A stretch of DNA of 64,000 nucleotides, taken from contig NZCC01000003.1 in the NCBI GenBank assembly GCA_002688175.1, positions 4,047 through 68,046 of the forward strand. The letters are read 5' to 3'. The notes under the pieces are model-generated. The model saw only the letters and a list, made by a program, of their open reading frames with translations, was not told the origin of the DNA and ran no database searches. The DNA comes from Chromatiales bacterium (GTDB lineage Bacteria; Pseudomonadota; Gammaproteobacteria; Steroidobacterales; GCA-2729495). Position numbers and translations under genes: made by a program. This document shows positions 33,465-45,098 of this stretch, piece after piece (within the stretch, counting starts at the first letter, position 1; each line of letters starts with the position of its first letter).

Positions 33465-33483
33465 GAGCAGCTGTCTGCTACTG

Positions 33484-34848
33484 CTACTTTCCGATACAAA
33501 ACGCTGAGAAGATCTCACCGAGCAAATCGTCGCTGCTGAATTCACCGGTGATCTCGGCCAGGTGATTTTGTACCTGTAACAACTCTTCCGCCATCAGCTC
33601 GCCGGCTGCATATTCGAGCAACTGGGTCTTGCCGGCCAGAAAATGATCACGCGCCTGGCGCAGGCTATCGAGATGGCGCTGGCGTGCCGTAATCATTTCA
33701 CCACCTTCTGCTTCATACCCGATCACCGTCTTGATTCGCTCACATAACGCATCAATGCCGTCGCCAGTCAGCGCAGAAATATTGACAGTGTCGGAACCTG
33801 CCGTATCCATACCCGGTGATTCGTCGGTCAGATCAATTTTATTTCGTATATAGGTAAAACCGAGATCACCCGGTAATTCAGTACGCAACATTGCGCCATG
33901 ATCTATCGTGGTATCGGTCGCATCAATGACGATCAGGGCATGATCTGCTGCTGCTATTTGTTGTCGAGTGCGCCTTATGCCTTCCTGTTCAATAACGCCT
34001 TCGCTGTCATGCAATCCGGCCGTATCGATAATATGCACCGGTAACCCATCGATTTCGATATGTTCGCGCACGATATCGCGTGTCGTACCCGGTATGTCCG
34101 TAACGATAGCCGCATCGTAGCCTGCCAGTGCATTCAGCAATGATGACTTGCCGGCATTGGGTCGTCCGGCCAGTACGATATGTACGCCGTCACGCAATAG
34201 TCTCCCGATACGAATCGTTCTTTCCAGTTGAACAAATTCACAATCTACATCTTCAAGCCGGGCCAATAACGCTGCATCGTCCAGAAAGTTAATTTCTTCT
34301 TCGGGAAAATCAATCGCAGCTTCAACATGCACGCGCAGTTCAGTTACTTTGCTATTCAATGCATATACAGCCGCTGAAAATTTTCCCTGTAACGAGCGCT
34401 GCGCTGCTCGTGCGGCTGCTTTCGAACTGCTGTCAATCAGATCGGCAACCGCTTCTGCCTGACTCAGGTCAAGTTTGTCGTTGATGAAGGCACGCCGGGT
34501 GAACTCACCAGGCTCTGCAAGTCGCGCACCAAGCTGTACGATTCGTGCTATCAACATATCGGTGACTACGCTACCGCCGTGACCTTGCAGCTCGAGCACA
34601 TCCTCACCTGTGAACGAATGCGGGGCAGGAAAAAATAGCGCTATACCTGAATCGATCGATTCATCATCAGCATCAAGAAAATTACAAAGCGTCGCAAATC
34701 TTGGTTGTGGCAGTTCGCCAATAATGCCTGCTGTGATGGCTTTGACCGCAGGACCGGAAATTCTAATGACCGCAACACCACCACGGCCGGCAGGTGTCGC
34801 TCGGGCTACGATCGTTCTTTCCACTTTATCGTTGTGTGCAGCCGACAT
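33484..34848 (-). CDS. mnmE: tRNA modification GTPase MnmE
   Basis: GTPase partner of MnmG in wobble-uridine modification. The N-terminal formyl-THF-binding domain ([20 protein letters not shown]-like [16 protein letters not shown]) is followed by a helical domain, the P-loop GRPNAGKS (228-235), the DTAG switch region, and the C-terminal FCIGK (450-454) with the family's Cys. The 454 aa equal E. coli. It lies 79 bp downstream of yidC, the standard order. Confidence 0.97.
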   Translation of the reverse strand: MSAAHNDKVERTIVARATPAGRGGVAVIRISGPAVKAITAGIIGELPQPRFATLCNFLDADDESIDSGIALFFPAPHSFTGEDVLELQGHGGSVVTDMLIARIVQLGARLAEPGEFTRRAFINDKLDLSQAEAVADLIDSSSKAAARAAQRSLQGKFSAAVYALNSKVTELRVHVEAAIDFPEEEINFLDDAALLARLEDVDCEFVQLERTIRIGRLLRDGVHIVLAGRPNAGKSSLLNALAGYDAAIVTDIPGTTRDIVREHIEIDGLPVHIIDTAGLHDSEGVIEQEGIRRTRQQIAAADHALIVIDATDTTIDHGAMLRTELPGDLGFTYIRNKIDLTDESPGMDTAGSDTVNISALTGDGIDALCERIKTVIGYEAEGGEMITARQRHLDSLRQARDHFLAGKTQLLEYAAGELMAEELLQVQNHLAEITGEFSSDDLLGEIFSAFCIGK

Positions 34849-34927
34849 TGAAGTACCGTCCAGTCAGCAGGCTATCCAGGCGTCGATCACGGTTGCAGCG
34901 ATTCCGGACAATATATCCGGTTCCGAA

Positions 34928-36610
34928 TTAGTCTGCGCCAAGCAGCTTATTAATACGCCACTGCTGTGCCATCGATAGCACCGAGTTCGTCAACCAATAC
35001 AGGACTAACCCGGCCGGGAAAAAAGCAAACATCCCGGTAAACATGACCGGTAAAAATTGCATAACCTTGGCCTGCATCGGGTCGGGTGGCGGTGGATTCA
35101 GTTTCTGCTGGAAAAACATGGCAGCACCCATTAACAGCGGCAGGATAAAGAATGGATCACGCGTTGACAGATCGGTGATCCACAACATAAATGGTGCCTG
35201 GCGCATCTCGACACTCTCAAGCAGCACCCAATAAAATGCGATAAAGAATGGAATCTGGATAAGCATAGGCCAACAACCGGCGGCAGGATTGACCTTTTCG
35301 CGTTTATATAATTCCATCATTGCACGGCTTAGCTCCTCACGATTATCCTTGTGACGCTCCTGCACTGCCTTGAGACGCGGTGCGATCTTGCGCATCTTTG
35401 CCATCGACCGACCGCTCTTTTCAGTTAGTTTGTAAAACACCAACTTGATTAGCACGGTGACGATAACAATCGTCCAGCCCCAGTTGCCGACGATGTCGAA
35501 GATCTTCTGCAACAGCCAGAACAGTGGCTGGGCCAGTACGGTTAACCGGCCATAGTCGACCGTCAGCTGCAGTCCATCAGCAACTTCGGTTAATTGCGCC
35601 TGCAGTTTTGGGCCGACAAACAAGGTTGATGCAAATATGGCCTGGTCGCCAGCCGCGATTGATGTCGCTGCTGAATCCATCAACCGGGTCAGGGTAACGT
35701 TACCGTCAAATGTGCCGGTATATTTTCGCGTTGCTTCTGCTGACGGCACGGCCGCGACAAGAAAATGGTGCTGAATCGAAGCGATCCAGCCATTGTTAAT
35801 CGTTTGATCAAACGGTTCCTCAACCAAATCCTCGACATCAAGCTTTAAATATTTTTCACCATCGTATATGACCGGTCCGACGAAAGAGTATGAGTCGACA
35901 TCGAACATCGATCTTTCCGGAGGCGCATGCTTACGCTTGATCTGTAAATAACTGACCGCCTGATACGGTTCCGTGCCTCCATTATGGAAAACCTGATCAA
36001 GACCGATTGCATAACTGCCGCGATTAAATCGATATATTTTTTCTGCTGTCAGGCCATTCTCGCCCTGCCAGTGAAGCGTCACAACAAGCTGGTTCTGTCC
36101 GTCGGCAAGAACATATTCGTCCTGATCTGCAGTAAATGTGCTGCGATGATTGGGTTCGGAGATGCCCTCCACAGATCGCAACCCTGATCCAACCACAAAA
36201 ATATTAGCCGGGTCCGCCGACAGCAGCTGCACTGAGTTATTTGGGTCGCCCTTGGTCACCGGATAAGTGGGCAGCTTTGCATATTGCAAATCGCCACCGT
36301 CAAGATTGATCTCAATATTCAGCACATCTGTCTTGACGTGAATTACTTTTACGGCACTTATTTTTCCAGCGTCGGCACTGGCATTGTTGCCGACCGATAA
36401 TGGCATGTCAGCCGATGATTCAGTCGCAGAAAGCTCCGACAAACTGGGCAAATCATCGATTACGGGCCCCGAATCTTCCAATACAGGTGATGACAGGCCG
36501 GTGCTGTCCAAGACGGTGGGTGGCGGCGCGTAGTCCTGTTGCCAGGCCTGAAAAGATAACCAGAGCAGGACCCCAAGGCCCATCCACAGAAAAAGTCGGA
36601 TGTTATCCAT
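34928..36610 (-). CDS. yidC: Membrane protein insertase YidC
   Basis: Inserts proteins into the inner membrane, alone or with SecYEG. The N-terminal helix (IRLFLWMGLGVLLWLSFQAW) is followed by a large periplasmic beta domain, then the conserved five-helix core, including NPAAGCWPMLIQIPFFIAFY. It is 560 aa, slightly longer than E. coli (548). An ATG at 36610 was preferred over a TTG three codons upstream because MDNIR is the usual family start. yidD, often found just before it, is absent. Confidence 0.96.
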   Translation of the reverse strand: MDNIRLFLWMGLGVLLWLSFQAWQQDYAPPPTVLDSTGLSSPVLEDSGPVIDDLPSLSELSATESSADMPLSVGNNASADAGKISAVKVIHVKTDVLNIEINLDGGDLQYAKLPTYPVTKGDPNNSVQLLSADPANIFVVGSGLRSVEGISEPNHRSTFTADQDEYVLADGQNQLVVTLHWQGENGLTAEKIYRFNRGSYAIGLDQVFHNGGTEPYQAVSYLQIKRKHAPPERSMFDVDSYSFVGPVIYDGEKYLKLDVEDLVEEPFDQTINNGWIASIQHHFLVAAVPSAEATRKYTGTFDGNVTLTRLMDSAATSIAAGDQAIFASTLFVGPKLQAQLTEVADGLQLTVDYGRLTVLAQPLFWLLQKIFDIVGNWGWTIVIVTVLIKLVFYKLTEKSGRSMAKMRKIAPRLKAVQERHKDNREELSRAMMELYKREKVNPAAGCWPMLIQIPFFIAFYWVLLESVEMRQAPFMLWITDLSTRDPFFILPLLMGAAMFFQQKLNPPPPDPMQAKVMQFLPVMFTGMFAFFPAGLVLYWLTNSVLSMAQQWRINKLLGAD

Positions 36611-36622
36611 ATATCGCAATCA

Positions 36623-37021
36623 CTACGTTCGGTTAGTGCGGGCCACAGCCCGCCAATGTTGTTCCAAGCTCGCAAACAGGTCGCGATTTACAGCCGGTTC
36701 CGACTGGTCGCGCGCCATGATAACGATGTCGACGCCCAATAGCTGGTTTTTAGCGTGGCGAAAACTATTCCGGATGATTCTTTTCAGGCGATTTCGGGCC
36801 ACAGCGTGCCTGATTCGCTTTTTTGCAATCGCAAGGCCGAGCCGAGGATAGCCCAGATCATTGTGGCAATACAAAATGGTGAAAAATCGGTCGCGAGACC
36901 GTTGTGCGTGCTTGAAAACATGATCAAAATTTGCAGCATGGGTGAGTCGATTGGAACGCGGTAATCCCTGTCCTTCGATAAACAGATCATTGATTATTAA
37001 TTCTGAAGGATGTCGTTCCAC
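36623..37021 (-). CDS. rnpA: Ribonuclease P protein component
   Basis: Protein subunit that helps RNase P process tRNA 5' ends. The RNA-binding signature AIAKKRIRHAVARNRLKRIIRNSF-type region (about 64-87) is present, with RSNRLTHAANFDHVFKHAQR before it. The GTG at 37021 gives 132 aa, about 15 longer at the N-terminus than E. coli (119), and lacks a clear ribosome site; no better ATG, GTG or TTG lies before the conserved part. It is 81 bp downstream of rpmH and 12 bp before yidC. Confidence 0.92.
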   Translation of the reverse strand: MERHPSELIINDLFIEGQGLPRSNRLTHAANFDHVFKHAQRSRDRFFTILYCHNDLGYPRLGLAIAKKRIRHAVARNRLKRIIRNSFRHAKNQLLGVDIVIMARDQSEPAVNRDLFASLEQHWRAVARTNRT

Positions 37022-37102
37022 AATTTAATCGCGGACTCGTGGTGCCAGCCTGACAATTCCGGTATATCGCCGCTGGCCGTAAAAAAACGTGCGGTATCTG
37101 GC

Positions 37103-37237
37103 TCAGCGGGAGAGCTGTGCGCGTCCTTTCGCCCGGCGTCGCTTGAGAATCAAGCGGCCACCGCGAGTAGACATCCGCGCCCGAAAACCATGTGTGCGTT
37201 TGCGTTTTAGCTTGCTTGGTTGGTAGGTGCGTTTCAT
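37103..37237 (-). CDS. rpmH: 50S ribosomal protein L34
   Basis: A 44-aa ribosomal protein read directly from the sequence: it begins [18 protein letters not shown], contains [10 protein letters not shown] and ends GRAQLSR. The length equals that of the family (44-46). It is first in the rpmH-rnpA-yidC-mnmE order and divergent from dnaA, the standard origin arrangement. Confidence 0.97.
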   Translation of the reverse strand: MKRTYQPSKLKRKRTHGFRARMSTRGGRLILKRRRAKGRAQLSR

Positions 37238-37329
37238 GGCCGTAAACATCCAGCCTCATCGGCTAGCCTGACGTAAAAAGAGCGCGAAGATTACGCACGG
37301 TCGCCAGTCATGTCAATACCGTAAGCTCC

Positions 37330-37338
37330 TGTGGATAA
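37330..37338 (-). promoter_or_regulatory. DnaA box upstream of dnaA
   Basis: TGTGGATAA is the exact reverse complement of the consensus TTATCCACA. It lies in the rpmH-dnaA gap, 73 bp before the dnaA start, where DnaA could autoregulate or contribute to the origin. Confidence 0.8.
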
Positions 37339-37410
37339 GTCTGTCCGACCGGTATAAACTTTACCGCTGACGCTTAAACCTACAATAACTAGCTCCTTGG
37401 GAAATCTAAC

Positions 37411-38733
37411 GTGCAGGCCTCCATCTGGAATCGCTGCGTTCGCCAGCTTCGCTCCGATTTATCGGAGCAACAATTCAACACCTGGGTGCGCCCATTACAG
37501 GCGATTGAAGACGATCTCGCGCTCAAATTACTGGCGCCCAACCGGTTCGTCGTCGACTGGATTCAGCAAAATTGCATGGACAAAATCACCACCCTTGCCG
37601 GCGAAAGCGGCCAGGAGCAATTTGCGGTCAGCATCGAGGTGGGCAGCCGATCTGCCGGCCCGGTTGTGGAGACAAAAAGCAGCAACATCAAGCCGTTATC
37701 AGGTGCCTATATCGGGGGTAAACTGAACCCTGACCTGACTTTCAACACGTTTGTCGAGGGCAAAAGCAATCAGCTTGCACGCGCTGCAGCCATGCAGGTC
37801 GCACAGAATCCTGGCCGGGCGTACAACCCGTTATTCATTTACGGCGGTGTTGGGCTTGGTAAAACCCACCTGATGCAGAGTATTGGCAACCTGATTATCG
37901 AACAGCGCCCGTCTGCCCAGGTTGCCTATGTGCATTCAGAGAAATTTGTCGGTGATATGGTTTCTGCGCTACGCCACAACACCATCATGGAGTTTAAGCA
38001 GGCCTACCGGTCACTCGATACGCTCATGATCGACGATATTCAGTTTTTTTCCCGCAAAGAGCGCTCACAGGAAGAGTTTTTCCATACTTTCAATACCTTA
38101 TTGGAGGGACAACAGCAGGTCATCCTGACCTGTGATCGCTACCCGAAGGAAGTCGATGGCCTCGAGGAGCGGCTGAAATCCCGCTTTGGCTCGGGGTTGA
38201 CGGTCGCTATCGATCCGCCGGAGCTCGAAACCAGTGTCGCAATCCTGATGAGTAAGGCAGCGGCTGTAAACACCGACCTGCCGGAAGAGGTGGCATTTTT
38301 CATCGCGCAGCGCATCCGTTCAAATGTTCGTGAACTTGAAGGTGCTCTCAGGCGTATCATTGCGACATCGGCGTTTACCGGCCAACCGATCACACTCGAC
38401 TTTGCCAAAGAAGCACTTAAGGATTTACTTGCTTTACAGGATAAACTGGTAACGATTGAAAATATCCAGAAGACTGTCGCCGAATATTTTAAGATTCGCA
38501 TTGCCGACTTGTTGTCAAAAAGCAGGCGGCGATCTATCACACGTCCAAGACAAATTGCGATGAGCCTGGCGAAACAATTAACGACCCACAGCTTGCCTGA
38601 AATCGGTGATGCATTTGGTGGACGTGACCATACGACTGTTTTACATGCTTGTCGTAAGGTTGCAGATTTACGTATTGCTGAAAGCCGTATTGCCGAGGAT
38701 TATCAGAATTTGTACCGCACATTAACCGGATAA
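37411..38733 (+). CDS. dnaA: Chromosomal replication initiator DnaA
   Basis: Binds DnaA boxes and opens the origin. The N-terminal domain starts [18 protein letters not shown]; a short linker follows; the AAA+ domain has Walker [10 protein letters not shown] (145-153) and LMIDDIQFF; the C-terminal DNA-binding domain carries [15 protein letters not shown]. It is 440 aa, compared with 467 in E. coli, the difference being in the linker. The GTG at 37411 fits the family N-terminus. Confidence 0.97.
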   Translation: MQASIWNRCVRQLRSDLSEQQFNTWVRPLQAIEDDLALKLLAPNRFVVDWIQQNCMDKITTLAGESGQEQFAVSIEVGSRSAGPVVETKSSNIKPLSGAYIGGKLNPDLTFNTFVEGKSNQLARAAAMQVAQNPGRAYNPLFIYGGVGLGKTHLMQSIGNLIIEQRPSAQVAYVHSEKFVGDMVSALRHNTIMEFKQAYRSLDTLMIDDIQFFSRKERSQEEFFHTFNTLLEGQQQVILTCDRYPKEVDGLEERLKSRFGSGLTVAIDPPELETSVAILMSKAAAVNTDLPEEVAFFIAQRIRSNVRELEGALRRIIATSAFTGQPITLDFAKEALKDLLALQDKLVTIENIQKTVAEYFKIRIADLLSKSRRRSITRPRQIAMSLAKQLTTHSLPEIGDAFGGRDHTTVLHACRKVADLRIAESRIAEDYQNLYRTLTG

Positions 38734-38973
38734 TTTTGTGCATCCTGTTTATTGGTCATTGATAAGTAGTAGATAAGTTGTGAACAAAATATGGTCTTGA
38801 AAAAGAACACAGGTTATCCACAGTTCATACCATTTTCAGGGGGGTATATCCCCACATTAATATTGTTATAACTATTTGATTATCAACTGAAAAATAGGGT
38901 TTCACACCGAATAAGCAGGCCCTAATAATAATAACTATCTTATATATATATTTAATTTATTAAGGGATTACGC
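38734..38973. other. Putative replication origin (oriC)
   Basis: The dnaA-dnaN gap contains a perfect DnaA box TTATCCACA at 38814-38822, a near-match TGTGAACAA at 38779-38787, and an AT-rich tract of about 100 bp (38860-38965) with TAATAATAATAA and TATATATATA runs that could serve as the unwinding element. TAGTAG at 38767 resembles DnaA-trio elements. The cluster of boxes is sparse, so parts of the origin may lie at the rpmH-dnaA side. GC-skew or marker-frequency data would settle it. Confidence 0.65.
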
Positions 38974-40074
38974 ATGAAGATCACGAGCTCCAGAGAATCT
39001 TTTCTGCGACCACTACAAGCAATTATTGGTGTTGTTGAACGTCGTCAGACCATGCCGATTTTAGCCAATGTGCTATTGCAGGTAAAAGATAACCGTTTAT
39101 CTGTAACTGCCTCAGATCTTGAGGTTGAACTCGTTGCTGAAGCCGATGTTGATGAAGTTGATGCGCCAGGGGAAATTACGGTTCCGGCAAGAAAATTTCT
39201 TGATATCTGCCGCAGCTTACCGGCTGAATCAACGCTCAAGTTTCACCTGGATGGTGATCGCCTCATCCTCAAGTCTGGCCGCAGCCGGTTTGTGTTATCG
39301 ACATTACCTGCTACAGATTTCCCGGTCATCGACGATATCAATGCGAACCTGGAAATTAAGGTTGGTCAAGCCGAGTTTCGTCGACTCCTCGACAAGACTC
39401 ATTTTTCCATGGCTCAGCAGGATGTGCGCTATTACCTGAATGGATTATTGGTAGAAATCGGCAGCGGGTGTGTACGTGCCGTCGCCACTGATGGTCATCG
39501 GCTCGCACTGTGTGAAATGGAAATCAGCGAAACAATTGATGCTTCGCAGCAAGTCATTGTTCCACGTAAGGGCGTCCTTGAGCTACAAAAATTACTGGGT
39601 GATGGTGGTGAGGTGCAGTTATCCATCGGCACCAACCATATACGCGCCCACGTAGGCAATACCCGCTTTACCTCTAAACTGATTGATGGCCGATTTCCGG
39701 ACTACGACCGGGTTATCCCGAAGCCGGAAGCAAACCTGTTGATGACTGGTCGTGAATATTTGCGGGGCGCCTTGCAGCGGGCATCCATTCTATCCAATGA
39801 GAAGTATCGCGGTGTGCGGTTGGATTTATCCTTAAAGTCATTACGAATTCAGGCTAATAATCCGGATCATGAAGAAGCACAGGATGAACTTGAGGTCGAT
39901 TACAGCGGTATGGACATGGAAATCGGCTTTAATGTTAATTACTTGCTCGATGCCTTGTCAGCGGTCGATACCGATGATGTTGAAGTTGGTTTTGTCGACT
40001 CAAATAGCAGTTGCATCGTCAAGTGCCCAGGCGACGTTGATTCGAAATTTGTTGTTATGCCGATGCGGCTGTAA
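38974..40074 (+). CDS. dnaN: DNA polymerase III sliding clamp (beta subunit)
   Basis: Ring-shaped processivity clamp of the replicase. The protein is 366 aa, equal to E. coli, with three repeated clamp domains. RPLQAIIGVVERRQTMPILANVLL opens the family N-terminus and the C-terminal KFVVMPMRL closes it. AAGGGATT about 9 bases before the ATG serves as ribosome site. It is followed by recF after 97 bp. Confidence 0.97.
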   Translation: MKITSSRESFLRPLQAIIGVVERRQTMPILANVLLQVKDNRLSVTASDLEVELVAEADVDEVDAPGEITVPARKFLDICRSLPAESTLKFHLDGDRLILKSGRSRFVLSTLPATDFPVIDDINANLEIKVGQAEFRRLLDKTHFSMAQQDVRYYLNGLLVEIGSGCVRAVATDGHRLALCEMEISETIDASQQVIVPRKGVLELQKLLGDGGEVQLSIGTNHIRAHVGNTRFTSKLIDGRFPDYDRVIPKPEANLLMTGREYLRGALQRASILSNEKYRGVRLDLSLKSLRIQANNPDHEEAQDELEVDYSGMDMEIGFNVNYLLDALSAVDTDDVEVGFVDSNSSCIVKCPGDVDSKFVVMPMRL

Positions 40075-40171
40075 CCAGCCATGCGCCGGATTAATATTCA
40101 ATGATCAATAAAAAACTCACGCATCTGTTCTGGCAAACTTCTCCGGCACCCGTTTCCTCCTCAGCTGAGTA

Positions 40172-43697
<3,526 letters not shown>

Positions 43698-43707
43698 CGC
43701 GGCAAAT

Positions 43708-43727
43708 GTGGGAGCGGCATCAGCCGT
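43708..43727 (+). repeat. REP-like repeat downstream of gyrB
   Basis: TGTGGGAGCGGCATCAGCCG contains the core TGTGGGAGCGGC also found between parA and parB, and here keeps the stem CGGC-ATCA-GCCG. It begins 10 bp after the gyrB stop and may also act as a 3' hairpin. Confidence 0.5.
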
Positions 43728-43765
43728 AATTATTTTTCTAATGCCAGGTGAAATTTTGTGCTGCT

Positions 43766-43784
43766 GAAGCTTTGCAAAAGCTTC
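43766..43784. terminator. Hairpin between gyrB and acyltransferase gene, possible terminator
   Basis: GAAGCTTT-GCA-AAAGCTTC forms a perfect 8-bp stem with a 3-nt loop between two convergent genes. No strong T-run follows on either strand, so the terminator call is tentative. Confidence 0.4.
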
Positions 43785-43808
43785 CCGTCTTGCTACAGAG
43801 TTATAAAC

Positions 43809-44519
43809 TCAGTTACGTAGTTCAGCAATCTTTGTTTCGATCCAGCTCTGAATTTCTTCGTTCACTTCGCGTGCTTCGCGTCCGGCCGGATCAATCGGCG
43901 GTCCAATAACAAAACGAATGGTGCCGGGATGTTTGCGCCAGCCGCGACGCGGCCAAAAGTCACCGGCATTGTGGGCAACGGGCAGAATAACCGTATTAGC
44001 TTCCTGTGCCAGCAGTGTTCCGCTGACACCGTAGCGACGTGTCCCACCGGCACGCATACGCGTACCCTCCGGAAAAATCATGACCCACAAACCTTTGGCA
44101 AGGCGATTTTTTCCTTGTTCTATGACTTGTGCGATCGCAATCCTGCGAGCGTTACGATTAATGGCGATCGGGTACAGACAGGCCAGCGCCCAGCCAAGGA
44201 ATGGGGCCCACATCAGCTCCCGTTTTAACACCCAGGTCTGACGGGGAAACAGTATCAATTGGGCGATGGTTTCATAAGCTGAGGAGTGCTTGATGAACAC
44301 CACGCAATTTTTTTCAGGAATGTTTTCTTCACCCTCAATGCTGTAATCCAGTCGACAGAGTATCTTGCAGGCCCAGGTGATAAATCGGGGCCAGACCAAC
44401 GCCGTGTTGTAACTGGTCTTGTGGCCGAACGGGCGCAGGATAATAACCAGGATCGTAAGGGGCACGATGCTGATGAACATGATGACAGTAAACAGAATCG
44501 ATCTTAGTATCAGCATCAT
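43809..44519 (-). CDS. 1-acyl-sn-glycerol-3-phosphate acyltransferase family protein (PlsC-like)
   Basis: Probably acylates lysophosphatidic acid in phospholipid synthesis at the inner membrane. An N-terminal hydrophobic helix (about 4-30) precedes the acyltransferase domain with motif HSSAYE (H78-E83) and FPEGTR (about 149-154). The usual HX4D is HX4E here, as in one proteobacterial branch of the family. It is 236 aa. The start overlaps the gmhB stop by four bases, so they are co-translated. Confidence 0.88.
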   Translation of the reverse strand: MMLILRSILFTVIMFISIVPLTILVIILRPFGHKTSYNTALVWPRFITWACKILCRLDYSIEGEENIPEKNCVVFIKHSSAYETIAQLILFPRQTWVLKRELMWAPFLGWALACLYPIAINRNARRIAIAQVIEQGKNRLAKGLWVMIFPEGTRMRAGGTRRYGVSGTLLAQEANTVILPVAHNAGDFWPRRGWRKHPGTIRFVIGPPIDPAGREAREVNEEIQSWIETKIAELRN

Positions 44520-45088
44520 GCGGTTAGTTGAGCGGCGACTGCCGTCAGGTCATCAAGAATAGTTACGCACTGATCTGCCGGCAGACCTTGCTCAGTGGTA
44601 AGACCGTTACCGGTGCGTACAAGGATGGCCGAGGCACCGAATGCCCAGGCGGCTTCAAGATCACGTAATGAGTCACCCACAATAATCATGTCTGCAGCGC
44701 TGCAGTGATACTCCTGAGCAATCTGGCGCAGCAATCCGGGTTGTGGTTTTCTGCAATCACACGCTGCATCCGGATCATGTGGACAATAATAGATCCCATC
44801 GATATGACCGCCGGCTGCCGTGACGGTTGCCAGCATCTTGGCATGAATGCCCTCAAGTGTTTCACGTGAGAACAGGCCGCGCCCGACACCCGACTGGTTG
44901 GTGGCGACCAGGACGGTAAAGCCGGCATCATTAAGCTGTTTGATCGCTTCAGGACTGCCGGGTAATGCTATCCATTCGTGCGGCGACTTGATGAAGGCAG
45001 TCGAATCATGATTGATGACACCATCCCGATCCAGCACGATTAAGGACTGCTGCGACCGTTGGCCCGAGTCTGTAGAAAGTTCACTCAT
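44516..45088 (-). CDS. gmhB: D-glycero-beta-D-manno-heptose-1,7-bisphosphate 7-phosphatase
   Basis: HAD-family phosphatase of ADP-heptose synthesis for the LPS inner core. The nucleophile motif LDRDGVIN has Asp20 and Asp22. ATNQSGVGRGLF is the family signature. A zinc loop CPHDPDAACDC is present, separating it from histidinol phosphatases less clearly but typical of GmhB. The 190 aa equal the family. It sits 10 bp downstream of glyS, as in many gammaproteobacteria. Confidence 0.93.
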   Translation of the reverse strand: MSELSTDSGQRSQQSLIVLDRDGVINHDSTAFIKSPHEWIALPGSPEAIKQLNDAGFTVLVATNQSGVGRGLFSRETLEGIHAKMLATVTAAGGHIDGIYYCPHDPDAACDCRKPQPGLLRQIAQEYHCSAADMIIVGDSLRDLEAAWAFGASAILVRTGNGLTTEQGLPADQCVTILDDLTAVAAQLTA

Positions 45089-45098
45089 AGTGTCTGTT

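Noticed and set aside
44858-44873. Possible third parS in gmhB
   Set aside because: Matches only the first 12 of 16 positions in sequence (13 overall); the second half is out of register by one base.
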